The notes under the pieces: model-generated
The model's database searches: none
Told to the model about the DNA's origin: nothing
Seen by the model: only the letters and a program-made list of their open reading frames with translations
Shown here: positions 1 to 6,387 of the stretch, one piece after another
How the letters are laid out: every line of letters begins with the position of its first letter
How positions within the stretch are numbered: position 1 is the stretch's first letter
NCBI GenBank assembly: GCA_035443945.1
Contig: DAOMNQ010000108.1
Coordinates: forward strand, 1 to 6,696
Direction: 5' to 3'
Source of the DNA: CAADGN01 sp035443945
Lineage (GTDB): Bacteria > Planctomycetota > Phycisphaerae > Phycisphaerales > UBA1924
Length of the DNA stretch: 6,696 bases
Position numbers and translations under genes: made by a program

Positions 1-781
<781 letters not shown>

Positions 782-793
782 CCGGCAGCGTCT

Positions 794-797
794 GGAG
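794..797 (+). promoter_or_regulatory. Ribosome binding site of the glycosyltransferase gene
   Basis: GGAG lies six bases before the ATG at 804. It fixes the start, because the same frame stays open for another 136 codons upstream over the ABC ATPase gene. Those upstream codons translate to Ser/Arg/Thr/Pro-rich sequence of no recognisable family. Confidence 0.55.
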
Positions 798-803
798 CAC
801 GCC

Positions 804-1913
804 ATGCGCGCCCTCATCATCGCCGATGAACTCTTCGCGCGGCGCGAGAACGCGATGCTCGCCCGCCTCGAGGTCGGCATGACCGGCGAGGGCGTGCGCG
901 TCGTGCAGGCCATCCCCGAGCGCGGCCTGCCGCCCGCCGCCGCCGACGCCTTCAGCCAGGCCGTTACTTACGCCGACACGGGCATGCCGTTCACGCTCAG
1001 TCTCCGTGCGGCACGGGTGGTATCTGCCGTTCGTGCGCTCGGCGACGGCGAGGGGGGGATTGACGTCGTGCACGTGCTGGGTGGCTCCGCGTGGCCGCTC
1101 GGTGTGCAGGTCGCCCGCAGGTTCGAGGCGCCGCTTGCTCTGGAGGTCTGGCGAGGAGGATTGGTCGGGCGTGCCCGCCGCCTCGGAGCGACGCTCGGCG
1201 TCCGCACGGCATACTTCGCGCCGGACCGTGAGATCGAACGTGAGTTGCACGCCGCGGGGTTTGCGTCGCGCACCCGGCTCATTTCTTGGGGCGTGCACCT
1301 TCCGGCCGCGCCGAACGACCTCCTCTCGCCCGATCGCGCGCCGACGATCATGCTCGCCGGCGCGGGGCGGGATACGCGTGCCTTCGTTGCCGCGTTCGAC
1401 GCGATCATCCGGCTGATGCGTCGGCGCGAGGGGCTGATGCTCTTCGCCGACGCGGAGGGTGTTCAGCGGGCGGGCGTCTGGCACGTCGCCCGTGAGCAGG
1501 GGATGTTGCAGAACGTCTCGCTCCTCGACGACATGGACGCCCACCGTGAACTCGTTCTCCGCGGCGATTTCCTTGTGCAGCCCGACGCACGCGGCGAGCA
1601 CCGCACGATCTTCCTCGACGCGATGGCGCACGGCATGGCCGTCGTCGCGGCACGTGACCCCCTCCTCGGCTGGCTCATCGACGGCCAGACCGCCCGTCTC
1701 GTCGATCCTCACGACGCGGGCGCGTGGGAGACCGCCCTCGCTGCGATGCTCGACGACTGCGAGTCCGCGCGCGCCCTCGGCGAATCCGCCCGCCAGTACG
1801 TCCGCGAGCACCACCGCGCCAGCAGCCAGATCGTCGGCGTCCTGGCCGCCTACGAGGCCCTGCAAACGCCCGAGGCCATCCCCTTCGACGAGCGGGCCGG
1901 CGCGGTCCGATAG
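804..1913 (+). CDS. GT4-like glycosyltransferase, 369 aa
   Basis: This probably transfers a sugar from an activated donor to an envelope glycan or lipid; donor and acceptor cannot be read from the sequence. The ATG at 804 is chosen because GGAG (794-797) sits six bases upstream and the protein then opens with a Rossmann-like strand, MRALIIADELFA. The N-terminal half has HVLGGSAWPLGVQVAR (90-105), as in GT-B enzymes. The C-terminal half has a new strand, TIMLAGAGRD (181-190), then FLVQPDARGEHRTIFLDAMAHG (256-277) and LIDGQTARLVDP (291-302), matching the donor-binding core of GT4 proteins. The usual E-x7-E pair is degenerate: E265 and D272 are seven apart instead of eight, and the second acid is Asp. 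The gene starts 22 bases after the ABC ATPase stop, so cotranscription is likely. Its middle third is less strictly C-ending in codon use than its neighbours. Fold confidence is good, activity less certain. Confidence 0.8.
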   Translation: MRALIIADELFARRENAMLARLEVGMTGEGVRVVQAIPERGLPPAAADAFSQAVTYADTGMPFTLSLRAARVVSAVRALGDGEGGIDVVHVLGGSAWPLGVQVARRFEAPLALEVWRGGLVGRARRLGATLGVRTAYFAPDREIERELHAAGFASRTRLISWGVHLPAAPNDLLSPDRAPTIMLAGAGRDTRAFVAAFDAIIRLMRRREGLMLFADAEGVQRAGVWHVAREQGMLQNVSLLDDMDAHRELVLRGDFLVQPDARGEHRTIFLDAMAHGMAVVAARDPLLGWLIDGQTARLVDPHDAGAWETALAAMLDDCESARALGESARQYVREHHRASSQIVGVLAAYEALQTPEAIPFDERAGAVR

Positions 1914-2095
1914 CGGCCGAGTCCGGGACGGTTATGCGTTCCGTGCCGCATGTTCCGCCCCCCATCGCCGCGATTTCTCTTGCTTCCCTCAAGTCCCGGG
2001 CCATGCTGAGGGCAGCGGGCTTTCCGGCGCGACCCGCGCGTCCGGCGGGCCGTTCACAGCATCGCGCCCGGGAGGGCGGAAAGAGAGCGGAAGAA
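1914..2095. other. Intergenic spacer
   Basis: These 182 bases between the glycosyltransferase stop and the next supported start hold one imperfect hairpin (1982-2016), a short palindrome GTCCGGGAC (1921-1929) and a purine-rich stretch before 2096. No convincing -35/-10 pair or U-tract terminator is visible. The + frame of the downstream gene is open across it, so a longer N-terminus starting at 1934 or 2003 is formally possible. The residues encoded there are Arg/Pro-rich and would bury the hydrophobic segment that begins at 2096. Confidence 0.5.
1982..2016 (+). other. Imperfect hairpin, 9 of 10 pairs
   Basis: GCTTCCCTCA (1982-1991) pairs with TGAGGGCAGC (2007-2016), with one T-C mismatch and a 15-base loop containing CCCGGG. 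No T-run follows, so a standard intrinsic terminator is not supported. It lies 69 bases after the glycosyltransferase stop and 79 bases before the next start. It could be a factor-dependent 3' end, a leader structure or chance in GC-rich DNA. Confidence 0.35.
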
Positions 2096-2800
2096 ATGAG
2101 CACCCTCGCGATCATCGTTGCCGCCGCGGCCGTCGCGGGCGCAAGCCCGAACCGCGATTTCGGTTCCCTCGGCACGTCGTACAGCGGGGCGCAGTACGGC
2201 CACTCCCGCCTGCTCGCCACCATGCCCCCCTATCCCACGAACCGCGTCGATGACACCCGCCGCCCCGGTTTCAACGGTCGCGTCTGGATCGGCGAGACCT
2301 TCACCAGCGGGCCGCGCAGGGACTGGCCCCTCGGCTGGGGCGACCCCGGCCCGACCTACTACGGCGCGGACCAGCGCGACTTCTCCCTCGCCTACGTCCG
2401 CGTCGGCCACCAGGTCGTCGCCATCCGCCCCTGGATCGCCATCCCCGAGACCGGCCTGCGCCACCTCGAGAACGGCCGGCAGGAGTGGCTCCGCGAGCGA
2501 GGCTTCGTCGGCGGCGTGCGCACGCACATCCCTGATTCCCAGCGCGCCGGCGCGACCGTCGCCTCCGCGAACGACATCACGCCCAGCGCGACCATCCGAA
2601 TCCGCGACGGCATCAGCCGCGAGGGCGTCCAGCGTCGCGTCGAGGCCGCGCCCTCCGGCGCAGCCGCGATCCTCGCCTCGGGCGAGCCGATCCGCATCTC
2701 ATGGCCGCACCGCGCCCCCGCGGAGGCCGTCGAGCGGACCGCGTCCACCGGCGGCTGGATCGTCCCGCCGAACGCGGGCACGGCGGTCGCCGGTCGCTGA
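2096..2800 (+). CDS. Hypothetical protein, possibly exported, 234 aa
   Basis: I do not recognise a family. The proposed start at 2096 gives a hydrophobic N-terminus, MSTLAIIVAAAAVAGASPNR, resembling a short signal peptide with a possible cleavage after A-G-A (residues 14-16). It lacks a positive charge before the hydrophobic core, so export is uncertain. The mature part has no cysteine. It carries seven tryptophans (64, 77, 81, 112, 131, 203, 221) and many Gly, Pro and Arg residues. Clusters include WPLGWGDPGPTYYG (77-90) and the beta-like VRVGHQVVAIRPWIAIPETG (101-120). No metal, nucleotide or protease motif is evident. A purine-rich AAGAGAG (2081-2087) stands eight bases before the ATG. Codon use, with C/G-rich third positions, matches the flanking genes, so it is very likely real. 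Both flanking spacers carry inverted repeats, so it may be transcribed on its own. Confidence 0.7.
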   Translation: MSTLAIIVAAAAVAGASPNRDFGSLGTSYSGAQYGHSRLLATMPPYPTNRVDDTRRPGFNGRVWIGETFTSGPRRDWPLGWGDPGPTYYGADQRDFSLAYVRVGHQVVAIRPWIAIPETGLRHLENGRQEWLRERGFVGGVRTHIPDSQRAGATVASANDITPSATIRIRDGISREGVQRRVEAAPSGAAAILASGEPIRISWPHRAPAEAVERTASTGGWIVPPNAGTAVAGR

Positions 2801-2830
2801 TTCGCACGTCGGCGGCCCGCGTGCGATAAT
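2801..2830 (+). promoter_or_regulatory. Candidate sigma70-type promoter for xseA
   Basis: TTCGCA (2801-2806) matches four of six bases of TTGACA. GATAAT (2825-2830) matches five of six of TATAAT and is preceded by TG at 2822-2823, an extended -10. The spacer is 18 bases. Transcription would begin near 2837, about three bases before the ATG, giving an almost leaderless message. In that case the GGGG at 2832-2835 could not act as a ribosome binding site on this transcript. AT-rich hexamers are rare in this DNA, which favours the call, but it rests on motif match alone. Confidence 0.4.
2802..2826 (+). other. Perfect 7-bp inverted repeat before xseA
   Basis: TCGCACG (2802-2808) and CGTGCGA (2820-2826) are exact reverse complements around an 11-base loop. 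The repeat begins one base after the stop of the hypothetical gene and ends 13 bases before the xseA ATG. No T-run follows, so termination is unproven. The arms overlap a candidate -35 and -10, which would also fit an operator. The right-arm sequence GTGCGAT (2821-2827) recurs as a direct repeat at 2835-2841, across the xseA start codon. Confidence 0.45.
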
Positions 2831-2839
2831 CGGGGTGCG

Positions 2840-4369
2840 ATGACGTTCCCCGGCTTTGACCCCTCGAAGATGGCCCACCAGCCGCGAGGCCGCTGTGTAC
2901 CGGCGAGCGACGTGCCTGTCACGGTCAGCGCGCTCGCATCGCTCATCGCGCGGGCCGTCGATGACGGGCTGCCGGTTCGCGTTCGAGTGGTCGGCGAAGT
3001 GGCGGACTTTCGACGCGCAGCGCACTGGTACTTCACGCTGCGAGACGAGCAGGCCGTCATCAGCGCGGCGATGTGGGGCACCAAGGCGAGGAAGTCGAAG
3101 TTCGAACCCAAGGACGGCCTGCGCGTCGTCGCCACCGGCCGAGTCGAGTACTACGCACAGAGCGGCCGCATCACGCTCATCGTGGACAGCCTCGAACCCG
3201 TCGGCGAAGGCCCGCTCGACGCTCGCAAGCGCGCCCTGATCGAGGAACTCCGCGCCCTCGGCTGGCTCGACCCCTCCCGCAAGCGCCCGCTCCCGACTTT
3301 CCCGCGGCGCATCGCGGTCGTCACCAGCAGAACCGGCGCGGCCCTCCAGGACGTCCTCGACACCATGAAGCGACGCTGCCCGGCCGTCGGCGTCTTGCTT
3401 GTCGATGCACGCGTCCAGGGCGCGGACGCGGCGCCGCAGATCGCACGCGCCCTGCGGATGCTCTCGGCACGTCGCGACGAACTCGGCATCGACGCTGTGC
3501 TCCTGACCCGCGGCGGCGGGTCGGCCGAGGACCTGCACGCCTTCAATGAGCGAGAGGTCGCGGAGGCGATCGTGCGCTGTGCCGTGCCCGTCGTCGCTGC
3601 GATCGGGCACGAGACCGACACGAGCATCGCGGAGATGGTCGCCGACGAGCGAGCCGCTACCCCGACGCAGGCCGCGGTGCGCCTCACGCCCGACGGCGAG
3701 GCGCTCCTGCGCCAGATCGGCGCGCTGCACCGGCGGCTCGCTTCTGACACGCGCCGACGGCTCGATCTCGAACGCCACCGTGTCCAATCGGCCGCACGGG
3801 TCCAACTGTTCAGCGATCCGCGCGCAGCCCTTCGCCAGCGGTGGGGGAGCGTGCACAGAACCGCGGCCGAACTCCGTGCGGCCGCCTCTCGCGCCTCTTC
3901 CATCGCCTCGCGCCGCCTGCACACCGCGGCCGCCGCGCTCGAACGCCACCGCCCCGCCGAGGCCTACGCGCGCCGTCGCGCAAGGCTCGAAGCAGCCGAC
4001 GAACGGCTCGGGCGCGCCATACGCGATTCCCTTGCCGCCCCGGACCTTGCCGGCCTGTCCGTCCGGCTCGGCCGCGCACAGCGTTCATCGTTTGCCGCCT
4101 TCGGCGCCCGCATCGGCGAACGGGAGCGCACGCTCAACGCCTTCGACCCGTTCGCGGTTCTCCGCCGCGGCTACACCTGCACCTTCGACGAGGGCGGCCG
4201 CCTGATCCGGTCGGCCTCCGCCATCCGCCCCGGCCAGCGCGTCCGAACCCGCACCGGCGACGGCGAGTTCGGCTCGATCGTCGCCCCGCAGCCCGGCGCG
4301 GGGGCCTCGCGCGCACCTACTCCGGAACCGCCCCCTGATCAGTTGGACCTCTTCGCCAGAGGCGGGTAA
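2840..4369 (+). CDS. xseA: Exodeoxyribonuclease VII large subunit
   Basis: XseA is the catalytic subunit of exonuclease VII, which with several XseB copies degrades single-stranded DNA from both ends into short oligonucleotides during repair and recombination. At 509 aa it exceeds E. coli XseA (about 456). An OB-fold spans about 28-120, with VVGEVADFRRAAHWYFTLRD (50-69). The nuclease domain follows, with RRIAVVTSRTGAALQDVLDTM (156-176), LLTRGGGSAEDLHAFNE (221-237) and AAIGHETDTSIAE (253-265). D171, R224, H257 and D260 align with residues reported as important in the E. coli enzyme (D155, R205, H238, D241, from memory). An Arg/Ala-rich, probably coiled-coil stretch covers 285-430, then DPFAVLRRGYT (436-446). 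The C-terminus is a Pro-rich tail ending in QLDLF-ARGG, a sliding-clamp-type motif. The start at 2840 is preferred; Met11 (2870) is an alternative without a ribosome site. The stop is one base from xseB. Confidence 0.97.
   Translation: MTFPGFDPSKMAHQPRGRCVPASDVPVTVSALASLIARAVDDGLPVRVRVVGEVADFRRAAHWYFTLRDEQAVISAAMWGTKARKSKFEPKDGLRVVATGRVEYYAQSGRITLIVDSLEPVGEGPLDARKRALIEELRALGWLDPSRKRPLPTFPRRIAVVTSRTGAALQDVLDTMKRRCPAVGVLLVDARVQGADAAPQIARALRMLSARRDELGIDAVLLTRGGGSAEDLHAFNEREVAEAIVRCAVPVVAAIGHETDTSIAEMVADERAATPTQAAVRLTPDGEALLRQIGALHRRLASDTRRRLDLERHRVQSAARVQLFSDPRAALRQRWGSVHRTAAELRAAASRASSIASRRLHTAAAALERHRPAEAYARRRARLEAADERLGRAIRDSLAAPDLAGLSVRLGRAQRSSFAAFGARIGERERTLNAFDPFAVLRRGYTCTFDEGGRLIRSASAIRPGQRVRTRTGDGEFGSIVAPQPGAGASRAPTPEPPPDQLDLFARGG
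4340..4354 (+). other. Predicted beta-clamp-binding pentapeptide QLDLF in XseA
   Basis: Codons 501-505 of XseA (CAG TTG GAC CTC TTC) encode QLDLF, an exact match to the bacterial sliding-clamp-binding consensus QL[S/D]LF. It lies four residues from the C-terminus, after a Pro/Ala/Gly-rich, probably disordered tail (about 483-500). That is a usual setting for clamp-binding peptides. Binding itself is inferred. Confidence 0.55.
4358..4362 (+). promoter_or_regulatory. Ribosome binding site of xseB, inside the end of xseA
   Basis: AGAGG in the last xseA codons stands eight bases before the GTG at 4371 and supports that start. A second GTG in frame at 4380 (giving M-A-R-Q-P-N-Q-P) has only AAGG (4368-4371) at suitable distance. 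The two starts differ by three residues, well outside the conserved domain. Confidence 0.45.
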
Positions 4370-4370
4370 G

Positions 4371-4649
4371 GTGCTGCCCGTGGCCCGTCAACCGAACCAG
4401 CCCGAAAGCGCACCCAGTGAAGCCGATGGACCGGCATTCGAGCAGGCACTCGCCGAGGTCGAGTCCATCATCCAGCGCATCGAAGAGGGACAACTCGGTC
4501 TCGAAGAGCAAATCGCCCAGTACGAACGCGGCGTGCGCCTCCTCCGCCGTTGCCGCGACGTGCTCACGAAGGCCGAGCAGCGCGTGCAGGAGGTCGACGC
4601 CGAACTGGGCCGCCTTGACGACGCGAAGCGCGGCGAGGCGGGCACCTGA
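4371..4649 (+). CDS. xseB: Exodeoxyribonuclease VII small subunit
   Basis: XseB binds the long helical region of XseA and is required for exonuclease VII function; several copies join each large subunit. The protein has 92 residues, near the usual 70-90. The conserved core is PAFEQALAEVESIIQRIEEG (21-40), then QLGLEEQIAQYERGVRLLRR (41-60) and CRDVLTKAEQRVQEVDAE (61-78). This is the two-helix pattern of the family, with the typical L-x-LEE-x-I-x-x-YE-x-G-V-x-LL-x-x-C signature. An unconserved Pro/Ser/Glu-rich N-terminal tail (1-20) and a charged C-terminal tail (80-92) flank it. The start is GTG, one base after the xseA stop, so translation is probably coupled to xseA. A GTG start would suit a ratio set by coupling, but that is inference. 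Confidence 0.95.
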   Translation: MLPVARQPNQPESAPSEADGPAFEQALAEVESIIQRIEEGQLGLEEQIAQYERGVRLLRRCRDVLTKAEQRVQEVDAELGRLDDAKRGEAGT

Positions 4650-4673
4650 ACAACGCCATGGCGAACTCGCGGT

Positions 4674-4677
4674 GAGG
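4674..4677 (+). promoter_or_regulatory. Ribosome binding site of the prepilin peptidase gene
   Basis: GAGG (within GGTGAGG, 4671-4677) lies five bases before the ATG at 4683. It supports this as the start. The first residues (MDYRLL) then lead directly into the first membrane segment, as in the family. Confidence 0.55.
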
Positions 4678-4682
4678 CACGG

Positions 4683-6251
4683 ATGGACTACCGCCTGCTG
4701 ATGGCCTTCGCGACCGGCACCCAACTGCTCTTCGTCTTCGCCTTCGGCGCGTGCATCGGGTCGCTCATCAATGTCCTCGTCTACCGCCTGCCGCGCGGCC
4801 TCGGCGTCGTCACGCCCCCCTCGCGCTGCCCGGCCTGCAACACCCGCCTCACCTGGCGCGAGAACATCCCGATCCTCGGCTGGGTCATCCTCAAGGGGCG
4901 ATGCCGGACCTGCCGGGTCCGCATCTCGCCCGAGTACCCGATCGTCGAAACGATCGTCGCGTCGCTCTTCCTCGCCGTATTCGTGCTGTGGTACACGGTG
5001 CCGACCTACCGGGCAATGTGGCTCGGGTTCGACTGGGCCGTCGTCCGGCCGGAGTGGGCCGCCAACGGCTTCGCGCGCACCTGGCCCATGTTCGTCCTGC
5101 TCATGGCCCTGCTCAGTTGCCTCGTGGCCATGACGATCGTGGACGCCCGGACCTTCACCATCCCGCTCGTGCTGGCGTGGGTGCCCACGATCGCCGCCGT
5201 CGTCGTCCACCCGCTGCACGCGCTGTGGCTGGACCTTTCCGATCGCTCGTTGTCGTACCTCGCAGCCGGCTGGTCGTGGGCCATTGCCTCCCCCGGGCCG
5301 ACGGGGTGGCTCTGGGTCGGCGTCGCAGTCGGCGGTGGTGCGGGAGTGCTGGTCGCCAACGCCCTGCTGGCCTCGGGCCTGATCCGGCGCAGTTTCGCGG
5401 ACTACGAGGCGTGGGAGGCCGGTCAACGGGCGAAAGCGGGCACCGGGACCGAAACGACCCAGCCGGCGTCGGGGTCCGCAGCAGAGCCGCCCGAGGGGTC
5501 CCAGCCTGCGACCACGCCCAGGAGCAATCGGCTGGCCCGTGGGGCGGCGATCGCGGTCGGAGGAACGCTCCTCACTGCATTCGCGGGCGGGCTCATCGCG
5601 TGGGTCCTCGGCAGGCCCCCGGTCGTCGGTGGGCTGCTCGGACTCGTCATCGGCCCCGTCGTCGCGGGCCTGTTCGCGAGACCGCTGATGAGGCTGGCGA
5701 CGCCCGACTCCGCGACCGACGATGCCGAAGATCCCACCGCCCTCTGGATCACCTATCCCCATGCCAGACGCGAAGTTACGCGAGAACTCCTCTTCCTTGG
5801 ACCCATCGTTGCCCTCGCGCTTGTCGGGGCCGCCGTCGGCCTCCGTCTCTCGAACTCAGGCGCACTTCCGACCACCGTCCCGCTCTGGCTCGACGCGCTC
5901 AGCGGCGTGCTTCTGGGCTACCTCGTCGGCGGGGGGATGATCTGGGCCACCCGCGTCTTCGGCACGCTCGCGTTCGACAAGGAAGCGATGGGTCTGGGTG
6001 ACGTTCATCTCCTCGCAGCAGTCGGGGCCTGCCTCGGCTGGATCGACGCCACCATCGCCTTCTTCATCGCCCCGTTCATCGCCATCTACTTCGCCGCCGT
6101 CCTCATGGCGTGGACAGGCTCGCCGCGCCGAGCGATGCCCTACGGCCCGTACCTCGCAGGCGCGGTGCTCGTCGTCACGCTGGCCAAGCCCGCGATCGAG
6201 GCCGGGCTGACCCGGGTCTTCGGGCTGGCCGTGCCGCTCGATATCCCCTAA
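4683..6251 (+). CDS. A24-family prepilin peptidase / N-methyltransferase, enlarged (522 aa)
   Basis: This inner-membrane aspartic protease cleaves leader peptides of type IV prepilins or type II secretion pseudopilins; bifunctional members also N-methylate the new N-terminus. The N-terminal region is complete: GACIGSLINVLVYRLPRG (22-39), then CPAC (49-52), ENIPILGWVILKGRC (60-74), CRTC (74-77) and EYPIVE (84-89). This zinc-type four-cysteine module is typical of bifunctional enzymes. The catalytic aspartates are D154 in TIVDARTFTIP and D440 in the GLGD motif (437-440). They lie 286 residues apart; about 60-70 is usual. The extra roughly 215 residues (about 177-400) hold a membrane segment near 208-231, a Thr/Pro/Glu-rich linker (247-283), a Gly-rich hydrophobic pair (284-333), a charged stretch (338-367) and another hydrophobic segment (369-388). 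I recall similarly large A24 enzymes in planctomycetes. It follows xseB by 33 bases and probably shares its transcript. Confidence 0.93.
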   Translation: MDYRLLMAFATGTQLLFVFAFGACIGSLINVLVYRLPRGLGVVTPPSRCPACNTRLTWRENIPILGWVILKGRCRTCRVRISPEYPIVETIVASLFLAVFVLWYTVPTYRAMWLGFDWAVVRPEWAANGFARTWPMFVLLMALLSCLVAMTIVDARTFTIPLVLAWVPTIAAVVVHPLHALWLDLSDRSLSYLAAGWSWAIASPGPTGWLWVGVAVGGGAGVLVANALLASGLIRRSFADYEAWEAGQRAKAGTGTETTQPASGSAAEPPEGSQPATTPRSNRLARGAAIAVGGTLLTAFAGGLIAWVLGRPPVVGGLLGLVIGPVVAGLFARPLMRLATPDSATDDAEDPTALWITYPHARREVTRELLFLGPIVALALVGAAVGLRLSNSGALPTTVPLWLDALSGVLLGYLVGGGMIWATRVFGTLAFDKEAMGLGDVHLLAAVGACLGWIDATIAFFIAPFIAIYFAAVLMAWTGSPRRAMPYGPYLAGAVLVVTLAKPAIEAGLTRVFGLAVPLDIP

Positions 6252-6265
6252 AAAATCGGCACGAT

Positions 6266-6292
6266 CCCGGCGCGGACGGCCTGACCGCCGGG
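6266..6292 (+). terminator. Candidate hairpin terminator after the prepilin peptidase
   Basis: CCCGGCG (6266-6272) and CGCCGGG (6286-6292) form a perfect 7-bp GC stem with a 13-base loop, starting 14 bases after the stop at 6251. CGTGAAAC, not a T-run, follows, so it is not a classic intrinsic terminator. The right arm overlaps the candidate -35 of the next promoter at 6286. It could instead be a regulatory inverted repeat. Confidence 0.35.
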
Positions 6293-6309
6293 CGTGAAAC
6301 GGGTAGGCT
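6281..6309 (+). promoter_or_regulatory. Candidate promoter for the downstream lipoprotein gene
   Basis: CTGACC (6281-6286) matches four of six bases of TTGACA. After a 17-base spacer comes TAGGCT (6304-6309), which keeps the three most conserved -10 positions (T1, A2, T6). Transcription from about 6316 would leave a leader of roughly 70 bases before the ATG at 6388. The 136-base gap and the hairpin just upstream also suggest a new transcription unit. Confidence 0.4.
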
Positions 6310-6387
6310 ACGGTCCCGTGGCGGGGGCACGCGACCCACCGCCGAACGCACCCTTCCCGCACGCGCAGCAAGATGGAAAGGACACGG

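Noticed and set aside
1934..2095. Upstream in-frame starts (1934, 2003) for the hypothetical protein
   Set aside because: They add an Arg/Pro-rich segment ahead of the hydrophobic stretch that looks like a signal peptide. The start at 2096 is more plausible, though not proven.
2870..2872. Alternative xseA start at Met11
   Set aside because: No ribosome site precedes it. The first ATG at 2840 lies next to a plausible promoter or ribosome signal. It remains possible, since residues 1-26 are outside the conserved OB-fold.
2699..3949. Minus-strand open frame of 416 codons antisense to xseA
   Set aside because: xseA on the + strand is certain by its conserved motifs, and the antisense product is Arg/Ala-rich and unlike any family.
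4658..4675. Five-codon mini-ORF (M-A-N-S-R-stop) before the prepilin peptidase
   Set aside because: It has no ribosome site and no attenuator-like structure nearby, and such a short frame is expected by chance.
4317..5762. Long open frame on the minus strand (481 codons) antisense to xseB and the prepilin peptidase
   Set aside because: Its translation is Gly/Arg/Asp/Glu-rich with no recognisable domain, and it lies opposite two well-identified genes. Long antisense frames are expected where codons end in C or G.
6249..6265. T6 run on the minus strand (A-run 6250-6255), suggesting a minus-strand terminator
   Set aside because: Only a 3-bp stem adjoins it in that orientation, and no minus-strand gene ends here.
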